Assembly: GCF_032854445.1 (NCBI RefSeq)
Contig: NC_088295.1
Span: forward strand, 86,263,836 to 86,327,835
DNA from: Liolophura sinensis
Lineage: Eukaryota > Mollusca > Polyplacophora > Chitonida > Chitonidae
Direction of reading: 5' to 3'
DNA: 64,000 nucleotides
Positions within the stretch are counted from its first letter, which is position 1, and each line of letters begins with the position of its first letter. The notes below the pieces were generated by a model. That model was not told the origin of the DNA. It did not search any database and worked only from the letters and a program-made list of their open reading frames with translations. Positions 11,101 through 22,800 of this stretch are shown piece by piece. The position numbers were made by a program, and so were the translations under genes.

Positions 11101-14100
11101 TTAGAAATGAAACAGAAAATCTCACAGCATGCTGGCTTTGGTGGAATACACGTATTTGAAAAAAATATGCAAGAAGTAAGGACTAGAGCAGAAACAAAAA
11201 GTCACAGTCAGAAACATAAGTAAACATCCATCTGAAGCAGATCTGAGTTTGATTTTATGCTGGTACTTGAAGTGTACGTCTAAATTTTAAACCTTGTTAA
11301 AAACATGTTTGTTTAGCTACAAAATTCATACTTCTAATATGTTTATATGAGGTTATTGATATATACTGATTATTAAGCTCATCTGCTGTTAAGTTTAACA
11401 AGTTTTAAATTTGGGGAATGAATGTCTAGTACTGATCCATGAAACATCTTTTCAAACTTGAATTATTTTCTGTAGCTCTCATGATATGAGTGCAAATATT
11501 GTTTTCATGTAATAAATTCAACATAAGACATAACAGTCAAGTATTCTGTCATGATATATACTACCATGAGGAATATGAAGTATGGAGTGAAAGACCATGA
11601 ACACTGTACAGAAAAACAGTTTGATTATTTGTTGGTTTTTTTTCAGAATTTTTTTTCAAACTAGTAAAATGAAATTGAAATTTTAAATATTAAAAATTAA
11701 ATTCATTAAATACTTAAAAAGACAAAAAATTTCTGTAAATATATAGGTGGAAATATATATCACACATATATAAAGTGCAAATTCAGAGTTGTCCAAGTTC
11801 AGTCTTTTGTGAATATTTTTGTGTATGAGGCAATTCATGCGCATGTACAATTTATGTACACAGGAATATGTACAAACAAATAATGACAACTTGTTAGGAC
11901 AAGACAATGTAGTACAAGTACATGCATAATTATTTGAGCAGGTCTGCAGTGGTATTGTGGTTACAAGAACTTGCCTTACAATTAAAAGGGTGTAAGAGGT
12001 GTAGGTTCAATTCTGGCCTTTAACAGGTAATTTGCAGATTCACTGTTTGTGGGTCCTTAGTGACAGTAAGCATTTGATGACACCTGCAGGCTTCACACAG
12101 TCTAATCTTTGTTCAACACCACTTGTCTTCAATCAATATACTTTGCATATTTGAAGGTCAGATTTAAACATGTGGCAATGTTCATCAGTAACTTGCCAAA
12201 GGTCGATACTTTACCCAGTGCACTCCAGTTTCGTCCACCCATGATCCTGACCTCCATTGTATATGTGAAAAATGTCTGAGTGACACTCAGCAACAATGAA
12301 ATAAGTAAATAAATGAATAATTATTTGATGTACATGTAGTAAAAGGCAAGGGGGTTCATGATTCTCATTCCTTGCAGACCATGTCCGCCATATCAATAGG
12401 GAATGCTCATTCAGTTCGAAAAATACTCTACCTTAGAATTTGTGTCAGGGATTTCTCTGTATCATAACACCGTCCCAAATAAGACAGGATGCGATTCCCA
12501 ACCAAGAAATACAGGTTTGTCTTATTCTTTTTGCCTTTTTCAAGAGACAAGAGCTTCACTGACTGAAAATAGGCATATAAAATAAGCATTTATACACCTG
12601 TATACGCAATCAATACTGACCAAATGTCAATAAGAAGAAATACTGTGTAAATCTTGTTCAGGTGTAAATGCAATGGGATTATGTTATAATTTCTCTCATT
12701 GAAACAAATATATTCTAGCTGAATGCATGTAATGACTCCTGCAATTGTCTTTCAAAATATTCAAAACCAGTGAGAAGTACATAACAAAATTTATAAGCAT
12801 AAGTGACTCATGTTGCCTGATTCGGAGAGTTCTACCGACCGTAGGTATTTTAGGTTTGTTTTGAAAATAGGATAACATCCTGCTAGGCAAGTTTCAGCTT
12901 CAAAAATAATATTATATGATCTATATTTGCCACTATAGATGCACTTTATGGGTTGAATTGTTAAATCAAATACATTACATGAAAATAGGATGGCAGACAT
13001 ATTGCAGTAGTTTCTTATTCCCACTGAAATCCTGCATGACTCAACCATCAGCAACATTAAAATTACAAAGTTACAAAAAAGGCGTGACTATATGTGTTCC
13101 CATAGAAGATGGCCTGTTTCGTACACCTAGTCCAAGATGCATCTGGCCTAGCTGTCAATAACAACAGACACCACATTGTAAACTTACCTGCAGATGACTC
13201 AGATTGCAGACATGTGTCCCACAGCAGAGTGCCGAGTCCACCCCATCAATAGTCAAAACTCTCACAGCCCCCACATGGTCATCTGGTAAGCCCAATCCCC
13301 TGTACTTCACACAGACAAAAAGGAAACGTAAGACATTGACAACTGCTGAATTTGAACTTTACTACTGTAGTATATTTATTTATTTGATCGGTGTTTTATG
13401 CTGTACTCGAGAGTATTTCACTTATACATACAACAAGAAAGGAAACAAGCACGTGCTGGACTTGATCTCACAGCCAGCACATTGGTGACAGGCTCGTGAG
13501 TCATTGCGCTGTGCAATTTAAACATACGACTACAAAGTACAAAAGCAAACAGGACAATTATACATCAATTACCTGTGTACATATACGACAATAAATCATG
13601 TTCATTTTTCACCTGCTATGACCGACCCGATAAGGAGTAACGTTTTCCTTATTGTTCTGCTGCTTCGTTTCCTTCAATCATAATACTGACCTCTATCCTG
13701 TGCTAAGTGAAATATAACTGAGTATGCTGTAAAGACAACAATTAATCCAACAAATCAATAAAAAAGCAAAAAAAGTGTGAATTGAATCAACCTGTTTCAG
13801 CTCTGGGTCATTTTTGTCTGGGTACAGTTTTGGGTGGACGGAGAGCGAGGATCGGATTTTAGCATTAACTTCATCTTCTGCTTCCTTCATCTGGTCCAAA
13901 CTCATGTCTGGAGTGTCCAGCTCAATGAAACTGATCTTCTCTCGGCCAGCTAAATTCCTGAGAAAAATTAACAGAAGAAGACTGGATTGTAAAGTGTGTA
14001 CACTGTAATATAAACGATGCACAAGAAAAGAATTAAGGGGAATAACTCTTATAGAGCACTACTTTACTGCATGGCTATACCAGTGGAATTTCATTGGAAA

Positions 14101-17100
14101 ATATTACATGTATTTGGACTACTATGATCATCATGCAACAGTCAGGCAGGCACACATTCCTGTACATCTCTTGCTATGAATTTTACCAACAAATGTCACA
14201 AATGAAGTTCTTTTGTGCTTAAAAAATGGGTACATGCGCTGTCCTCCGAGATTACAATTTAGAACTGGTTTGCCATATGTTTTAATCTTATCAACCAATA
14301 TAATCAGGTGTAAAGACACGTATGGATTGAATGTGGCTTTTCACCAATGAAATGTCAGGGTTAGGTTAGGTTATAAACACATTTTGTTAGGGTATTAGAA
14401 GGGAGTAAAAGGCTAATTACAGTGGAGTCAATATAGCAGCTCTTTTATACCTTACACCTTTCTGTCTTACCAGGAAGTTGTCTTGAATCCAAATAAAGAA
14501 TGTATTACTGCAGTTATCAGGTGCTGCCCTGAATAAGAAAAACAGCAGACTGCTTAAAAACAACTCAGCTCACCATTTCAAAAAGCCCCCCCACCCTCCT
14601 TTATCTCACCCCCTTCCAAAAAAAGACATGTTTAAAGTGAATAAAAAGTCAGCCAATAAGGCTGAATTAATTAATAAAGTAGTAATCCAGAAATGTTCAA
14701 AAAATATTCAAAAAATTCTACGCCGCTTATCTAAAAAATAAATAGCAAACAATAGTCTGTACCCAGTCACTCAACTAGTGATGCCATTTTGCCATGTACT
14801 ACAAGTTTCTGACCTCTGACCCACCTGTATGTTGCTGCATGTGGTCAAAGCGGCGCGTCCAGTCCACCTGCAGTTCCACATCCTGTCCAGGCTCCAGAGG
14901 ACTCCTCACAAAGTGAAGCGCCTCAGCACCCCGCCTCACCACACGTAACACTTCAACGCCATTGATCTGGGTGGGTGTGGGTGGGGGATAATGAAGAGCA
15001 ATTACTTAAGTACCCTTTTCTCACATTTTGATCACTTAACAGGGGCTCTCTTTCAAACAATGTTTAAGCCTGTGTTATTTATTGTTACACAACAAAATCT
15101 CACTTGCAAAAACATACTGGATTTGTCTCATTGCAAAAAATTTAACTTTTATTACTTAACAAATAAATATCTGCTTAAAGTACCGACTGAGTTTCAAAGT
15201 GCACGTATATGACAATATTATCAACATGATTATCAGAATTCATTACCAAGCGTATGTATCACACCCATGTACCTTTAACAACAAAGACTAGTTAAATTTC
15301 TGTCAATCCGCATGCACCCACTTTCTTTTATTTCCAACATTTGATGCTTTGTATAAATGTAAAACTGACAAATTGTGTCCACAAATGTTAATTAGTAGCA
15401 ATCAACTGCTCCAAGTTTACTCACTGTGCCTCTGTCATCTGGCTGTAAGTAAAAGTAACACATGAAACATGATAAAAGATTTTACTCATGAAAACAAAAC
15501 ATTTCTAACTACAGTTGTATTACCTGACAACATGCAATTAGGTGTACTTCTTAGACTTTAATCTTCAGCTGAATAGGGTAACTATATATATGCTTTCACA
15601 AAATGTATGTAGGCCTACAGGTATAATCATGATACTACCATATCATTACAGATTGACTCCAAGTTGTCCAACATCTCCAATTGTTTTGTACATGTATGTG
15701 CAGTTTTAATTTTTGTCCCGGGATCAATTAACTTGGGTTGTGTCATACCAAAGGCTTTAAAAGTGGTATTTGCTGCTGCCTCACTTGGCATTGAGCATTG
15801 AGAGGTAAGAGCAACAAAACGGGACTGATTGGCCCGGCGTCAGTATAAAGTGACTGGGTGGGGTGTCATGTCTGGTGTCTTCATAATGATACTTCAGTGG
15901 TGGCAGCACTTTGGCAACCTGCCGCAAGAAAACACACATCTAATGAGTCTCCAAATGATGTAAAAATTGTTAACTACATACATATACATACAGCAGAAAG
16001 TACATTCATACATGCTCTAATTCTTCAACCTTTCAAATGCCTTTGCAACAGTATTTTGAAACATTCTGAGGGAACTATGGGGTGTAGAGAAATAATTTCC
16101 ACTGTTTCATGAAGCTTGCATCTTTTAATGACATGAACATTTTTCATTTTTAGAGTCATTTTCATAATGATTGTATGCATAAATTTCACTGAAGGAAGTG
16201 TTTTAGTGGTTGAATATTTACACTATATTATTTTAATAAACTTATGACATCATTACCTGTCCGCCACCCTCTGGAAACAGAATGGTATCTTCCAGAACTA
16301 CTTCAAATCCATCCAATGTTTCCTTTTTCCCATTAACTGTCAGTTTAACTTTTGCTGGCAAACAAGTCTTCACACAGGTTTGAAACTGAAAGATATAACT
16401 TACCAGGAAAGAAATAGCCAAATAACTGGGAATTTTTTTAAACGTATGTGATGGGTGTCTAAAGAAAGCCTCAAGAATTTCACTTTCATTCCTACGAAGG
16501 CATTTGATCATGCATGTCAGGTGAAGTTAAAAATAATTAATCAATGGTGATCGAGGGAAATCCAGGCTGACTACGGACACATGATGAGTGGGTCAGGAAT
16601 TGCATAGCCAAAGTCTCAGGTTGTGTTGGCTACATACTTCTATAGGCCTATGTGTTATGCAAAGTCAAAGTAGACCGTTAGGCCTACCTAAACTTTCACC
16701 CAGGAGTAAGTTGCACATTTTACCTGATTATATATGAGAGTCCCATTTATCTTTTAAATGTGTTTTGGGGATTGATCCTACTGTGAAAATGTAACTTTCA
16801 GTACCAACGGAAATATTTGATGAAAGAATTTGCTTCTAAAAATTCAATTTTTTGTGAGAAGCTTTAAGTCATGTAACACTCTCACATACTACAATAACAG
16901 GAACAAGGACCAGACAGAGAAAAGCAGGCATACAAAAAGAAATTTCCATACAAATTTATACATACATGTACTGTATACATCACCTTGTTACATATGGTCA
17001 GTTGAATAAAGCAAGCTAATACAGATACAATGTAACCATATGTTTGCTTTGAAATCTGAATTTTTAGCTAAATCATAGCTAAGCATAGCATTGGTCAGTA

Positions 17101-17729
17101 AATAAAATGAAGGCAGACTTATCAACTACAGGTCTCCTGTGAAAGAGGCACATAAGACCAATCTTCAGCAAATGGCCGGGATTTAGAAAATGATACAGAA
17201 ATTCGGCAGAATTAATGTCATTAAAGGAGTCATTTACACAAAAGATGGGGAAAAGAAACAGCAAAGAAAAAAAATTACAAGAAATAAAATGGATTAAGTT
17301 TTGTTTATAACAAATTTATGCGAAGATATTTAATTACTTTGGCCAATTTGAATTTCTTCAATTTCTTTGACTGTGTATGCATGGTCATCCGGACAAACAA
17401 ACAGATCAACATGCTACACCCATATTATACACTGTCCAGCAAGATTTAATCATGGCTTAGATCATGCTTTCTCCAACTCAGTCAGCACAGTGGTTTAATT
17501 AGATCAATTATTCTTTTATGATGACAAGAAAACAAACAACCCGTCTTCCCATGAGCTAACTCTTTCAATTTAAAGGAACAAAATATTACTGCTTGGATTA
17601 AGAAAGCGAAACCCCTATTCTAGAGCCCCTTGACTTAACATGACCTGAACCAGGGCAGTTCGTAGAGAAGTGTTTATTCGTTGATCTTACTTCTTTAAGA
17701 TAGCTGTTTCGCTGACAAGAAAAACTCAT
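8160..17729 (-). CDS. AARSD1: AARSD1, alanyl-tRNA editing protein
   Basis: Complete 412-residue AlaX-type editing protein, which hydrolyses mis-charged tRNA-Ala. Coding exons from the start: 17691-17729, 16257-16385, 15425-15442, 14825-14966, 14471-14528, 13792-13957, 13188-13304, 12432-12562, 10954-11020, 10268-10359, 9642-9696, 9246-9340 and 8160-8289. All borders are GT-AG, the phases close, and the total of 412 equals the length I recall for human AARSD1. The start MSFSCQRNSYLKE matches the family N-terminus. Metal-binding motifs are visible: HMQQH (H104, H108) and CCGTH (C211, H215). Other family landmarks are EVVLEDTILFPEGGGQPDDR and GLPDDH. Exon 3 is only 18 bases. The gene is head to head with MBD5. 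SINE copies occupy some introns. Vertebrate fusions with PTGES3L are not seen here. Confidence 0.96.
11938..12320 (+). mobile_element. SINE-like element(s), diverged
   Basis: A B-box-like AGGTTCAATTCTGGCC lies near 12003, after an A-box-like TGGTATTGTGGTTACAAGAA. A body similar to 3662-3905 follows. From about 12200 a second piece resembles the family A 3' body and tail (CACCCATGATCCTGACC … AAATAAGTAAATAAATGAAT). It may be one composite or two insertions, in an AARSD1 intron. Confidence 0.45.
13372..13516 (-). mobile_element. SINE family A, fragment, minus orientation
   Basis: It starts with the complemented tail TTATTTATTTGATCGGTGTT and GTATTTCACTTATAC, then jumps over the middle to GCTGGACTTGATCTCACAGC and TCATTGCGCTGTGC from the head. 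It is internally deleted. It lies between AARSD1 coding exons 6 and 7. Confidence 0.7.
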
Positions 17730-18060
17730 AATGATTCCTTGTTGAAAAGAGCAGGAATATGAATCGCTACCATTCAATGACTTAATAAAAAATGAGCTCA
17801 ATAACTGGCGCTCTCATTCTATGTTTCCGTGTTTGCAGCGATCTAATGGCGGTGCATTGTGGGTAGTAATACGCATGCGTCAGAGTATGCAGCCATTTTC
17901 TGCAAGAAAATCTGGGAAATTATTACATTTTAATATTATCGTCGGAATGTATCTTGTTTTTGCACTAGACACGTAGAAACAGCGCCATTTTATTTCTATA
18001 TGTATTCAAGGTGAATGCCATTCTTCAAAGTTTGTCTTAAAACCATCTTCTTTCCCTAAA
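17730..18060. promoter_or_regulatory. bidirectional promoter of AARSD1 (minus) and MBD5 (plus)
   Basis: The AARSD1 start codon (17727-17729, complement) and the first plausible MBD5 leader exon (ending 18123) are under 400 bases apart and diverge. The gap has a near-consensus ZNF143/Staf site, TGCATTGTGGGTA (17853-17865), an NRF1-like palindrome ACGCATGCGT (17871-17880), and two YY1-like GCCATTTT cores (17889-17900 and 17982-17992). No TATA box is evident. These site classes are typical of TATA-less divergent housekeeping promoters. Transcription starts are inferred. Confidence 0.7.
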
Positions 18061-19554
18061 ATGCTGAAGTTTTTACCGGTTATGTGCGGGAATGTCCAAA
18101 GATTTGGCCTGTCTGGATCTCAGGTAGGTCAAAATTGAAACAGCCAACATATTAACCGATCTGGCATAGGTACAGACACCAAGCTAACGTACAAAACCAC
18201 CAGCAGTTCAAGGACAACGTATAAATATGTTATTTTAGGCGTTGACATCCCTCAGTCTGTGTAGCAAAACCTGATGTGTACGTAACATCGTCAGCTGTCA
18301 TAATTGTGTACATGGTCCAGGCACTGGACAGAAGAGCGGAGCATCAGCAAATACGTTGACAACACTGCAACTAAAATGATGTACATGCACTTTCCTGTTA
18401 AAACATCAACATTACATTGTAATTTGTTTCAGTTAAGTGTATTCGGTATGTAAATGGGAGTTATGAACAGTTTGTAGAGTGTGGCAAAGACAATATTGCA
18501 TGTTGCATGTACGTACACAAGTAGCTCACCTCCAATCAGATTTTAGTATTATACAAGTATTTCCAAGGTTTTATGTGTTTTGATGCTACATTTCCATTAG
18601 TGTTGGGAGTTTAATTATCTTTAGGAGGAAAGTGAAAATTATCTCTACAAGTTACAGTGTATTCAAAATTTTGAGACCAATGTAGCAATGGATATATCTG
18701 CAATTAGTTGTGGCATGTTTGACATCCATCAAGCCAGAAATCCCTTTGATGGTATATATATTATGTGATTGGTGTTTTACTCCATACTCAAGCATTATGG
18801 TGGGAATAACCCAGGCAGAGACCGGAGGAAACCCTGGCCACAACCATTCGCAGGTTGTTGGAAAACCTATCCAAGTTATCATTATCTTCAGGCCAACTTC
18901 TACTCAACTACAATATTTCTTGACAAGCAGAAACTCTCACCTGCCCATGTTAACTGGTTCCAAAACATATTAGAAACATCTGTTTGTACTGTACAGACTG
19001 CGTTGCTTTTAAATTGGTTTATAAACAAAATTACAAAAAATGTTTGACATCGTCATAATGTGCACCTTTGTTAGAGCCAGCAAATTCACCAGTGGTTACT
19101 ATTGTATAAAGCAAAGTAGAAAATTGAAACTTTCATGGAAAACCGTCAGCTTTCCTAATAGGGCATGTCAATGGTATTGAATTAGCGTTAATCGGGAGTA
19201 CTGTAATTCTTCAACCTTTTACCAGGTTTGTTGATGTGTTTTCAAGCATATTTGGTGCGCATTATTTTGTGCAGACTGATAAAATTCTACTTTTTGTGAA
19301 GTTATGAAATGTGCCATCTCAACCAATGTAGTTTTATGCCTCAATCAAATTAAAAATGAAAATGAAAGATCCTCTTCTATGTTCTGAAAGGGTGAGGAAT
19401 TAAAGTATTGAAAGTAATGTGAAGAATAAATATTTTGACAAAAATGGTTCATTTTTGAAAATTGTAAAAGGAAATGTTATTAGTAAATATTGACTCATTA
19501 ATATCATATTTTCAGCGTCTTGTGGATACCAACACAACTGAGGATGGATTCTAA
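18061..19554 (+). other. MBD5 5' leader exon 1 with spliced 33-codon uORF
   Basis: An ATG at 18061 opens 21 codons up to a good donor, CAG|GTAGGT (18123/18124). The acceptor TTTTCAG ends at 19515, and the next exon adds 12 codons and TAA (19552-19554). The predicted peptide starts MLKFLPVMCGNVQRFGLSGS and is 33 residues. I read this as the noncoding first exon of MBD5 carrying an upstream ORF. An independent micropeptide gene is the alternative. The exon join is inferred from splice signals only. Confidence 0.45.
18765..18870 (-). mobile_element. SINE family A, 3' part, minus orientation
   Basis: Complemented tail and body: GATTGGTGTTTTACTCCATA, then GCATTATGGTGGGAATAACC and CATTCGCAGGTTGTTGG. 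The stretch that includes the TTCACTTATA block is deleted. It sits in the first intron of the MBD5 leader. Confidence 0.7.
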
Positions 19555-19770
19555 CCAAAATAGAATAGCATCCCCCACTACCTGTGTGCCCTGTCAGCTG
19601 TACACCTGATATTGTGTTACAACTCTTGAATAAATATGTAACTGTTTGAAAGGATTGTGGAGTATGAGGAAGATTGATCAGTTACACCATTTAATTTTGT
19701 TTGCTTCAATGGATTATGAAAAATGACTTAGCACTGTGCAAATGTGGGTGAACATTACTGACTTTCCAAC

Positions 19771-19842
19771 ATGGAAGTATCTCAAGAAGAAGATACTACC
19801 TCCCTGATACGAATAGTTCAGGAGACAAAGAAAAGAAAATGA
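19771..19842 (+). other. MBD5 uORF overlapping the main start by ATGA
   Basis: A 23-codon upstream ORF (MEVSQEEDTTSLIRIVQETK…) begins in a good context (A at -3, G at +4). Its TGA at 19840-19842 overlaps the main ATG at 19839-19841. It is in another frame from the main protein. Such an arrangement can lower or couple main-ORF translation; no such effect can be shown from sequence. Confidence 0.6.
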
Positions 19843-22800
19843 ACCCAAACCTGAGACATCAGGTCCATTATGGCACCTTGCAGGTGCATGGAAATGCTGC
19901 TGCAACCATGAACAACAACCTGCAATATGGGAATGCCCAGTCAGCCACCTTCTTCCCAACCAACATGTCTGGAGGAAAAGTGTACAACCAGCAGGCCAGT
20001 GTGATGGTCAACAACCAGGGCTTTGTGGCAATGAACATGGATGGGTTTGATGGTGGACAAGGTCAAAGAATTGTAGGCATGCAGGGCACTATGGCTGCCC
20101 AGATGCAAGGTGCCATCTCTATGACGGCCAACATTTCCCCTCAGTTCAACAGCCCTGGAGGCCACAACTTTAATATGGCTAATGCCACCATGATGCCAGG
20201 ATCTATGATGCCCGCACCAGGAAACATAATGCAAACATCTCCAGGTAACATAATGCAGGCTCCTGCTAACATGATGCAGGCACCTGGAAGTGTTATGCAG
20301 GCATCTGGCAACATGGTGCAAGGACCGGGGAACATGATGCATTTCTATAAAGGAATGAATTCTGGAATGATCAATTCACCAAATGGTTTGCCTGGAATGA
20401 ATTTTAGTCCCCAGTCCTCAAATGTTCTGCCAAGCTTCAATCAGCTGTTTGGGAACCCAAGTCCACAGTTCCAGGCACCCAATCAGCAACAAGTGCATCA
20501 AGGTGGTGTGATGAATGCTGGGAATTCTGGAGGGTTTGATAACTTTGTCCAGAATGTTGTTGTTAATGGTCCAGCTCAACACATTCATCAGATGCAACCT
20601 CAACAACAACAGCAGCAGCAGCAACACTCAGTTGGAACATTTGTTAATATTGGCTATAATCAAAGACAAAACTTGAACACAAACACTGTGAATGCTAGCC
20701 AATTTACATGTATGCCATACAAGCAGGGGGACAATGTGTACATGATGACAACTCCTAACCTCAATAATAAGTTCAGTACAAGTATGCCGATAGGAACAGT
20801 TGGGCGACCGGACTGTAGGTTTTCTGGGCCAGGTGTAGGGACGAATTCTGGTAACATTAACTTGCTGGGATGTCAGACGTCAAACTTGGCTGAGCATGCT
20901 CACCTGAGGCCAGTATCACAATCCGCAGCCATGGTGACCACCACAGTCTACTCTCATGCAAGCGTCACATGTAGTACAGCTGTCAGTGGCCAGCATGGTC
21001 AATGCATAATGCAAAGGCCAGTACAGTCTAACTGTGGGCATAATCACCATCCATCAGAGCGGACTTCTCAGTGTGCTGTGGTGTCCAGGCCTTCATCGAG
21101 TTTTTGTAACAATGTACAGACATCAATGTCTCAATGCAGGACTAACTTTTCACCTGGAACTAGTAAGCCAGTAACCACGACAACAGTTTCTTTGGGAAGT
21201 GTGGCATCTCCAGTTAGTGCTGACTCTGGTGTAGTTGCCTCCACTACTTCCAGCCCGATGACGGACATTGCCAGCCCTACAACCACAGCTACCCCTACCA
21301 TCACCAGTACAACCGTCTCTTCACAACCACCTGTTAGCTCCACAGTTACTGTCCCCTTTGGCTGGAAGAGGGTGGTTGAAGGCGAGGCTGTGGTATATTA
21401 TAGGTGAGTGTTTACCAGATTTCCCTTCATGTAATATAGGCTATGATTTAAAATGTTTTTACTTGAACCTAAGTTTTGTGTTATTGTTATTTGGTGCATA
21501 TATGCCACAAGGCTGGGTATTTAGTGACACTCCAGTTTGTTTTTCTTCTTAGAGGTAAGGTGAGAAGGTGATAGCATTGCGTATGTGATATCCCCGTGTA
21601 AATGTCTTACATTGGATGATGGAGTTTAAGTAGGGAAAAATTTTCATGGAGCTAACCGAGAAGGTTTTTAGTGGAATAAAAACATGTTTGAATAGATTCA
21701 TATATATAAGAGTACATATGTTATTTAAGCTTGAATGTCAACCAGTAGAGCCAATGGATTTGACTTACCATTCCTACTAACTTTCATAAAATTAGGACTT
21801 GGGTGTAAATCCTACTACAGTCCCATACCATTCTTAGGAATAAAGCAGTTTGGCAATCAATTCAGAATGTTTGTTCCATTGTATGATGATTACATAACAT
21901 GTACATTCACGATAAAGAATCCTTGGCTCATATGGAATTCTTATTTTATTCTAAAGGAGGAAGCATTTCATGTATGTAAGGCTCATAGAAATCTTTTCCT
22001 ACCAACAACATATTTAACCCTATCGGTATAAATTAATGTATTTGTTTACTTATTAAAATAATGTTTTTGTTGTTGGCATCAAGGAATTATTTATTATCAG
22101 TAGTTTATTTGACAGAAAATGTCTCTGTTCACTTGAGTTTAATACTGTATTAAGCTGTATGTGCACCAGTACATGTAGGTCATATCAATTATTGATACCG
22201 GATCTGGATTTCCTCCTCAGTTACTTGAATATGGTCTATAGGCTCTGTATTTGAACTAAATTTATTCCATGACTAAGCTTACCTGATTCTGAGAGTTTTG
22301 TTGTCCTTGACGTGTTTTCATGTTTATGATGGGATGATATCGTACTGGCAAAATGTAAGCTTCTGCTCCACATGTAGTACATTGTTACACAGAACATAGT
22401 TTGTATTTGGGATTTTTTTCGTCAATTTGTCCCCTCCTACAGAATTAATTGTATGGTCAGGGCTTCATACACATCGATTTTACGAACAATATTGAGTTTG
22501 TAATATTATTGAATTTGTAATAATATTGAGTTTAAAACAATTTTGGGGTTGGACACTGAATATTTTTCAGGAAAAAAATTTATTAACAGTAATAACTATA
22601 CTCAACCAACTGAATGTTGAAAAAATGTATAAAAACAGAATTCGTAGAGCTAACTTTTCTGGAACAAATTAATAAATTTTCTGGTGTCTGGTGTCCGTTC
22701 ATTATCCTAGTGGCATGCAATGTTTTACTTATTCAGTTAAAAACAAAGTAGGGTTAAAACAGTTAATCTAAGCATGTGGAGCTGAAATCATAGATGGCAC

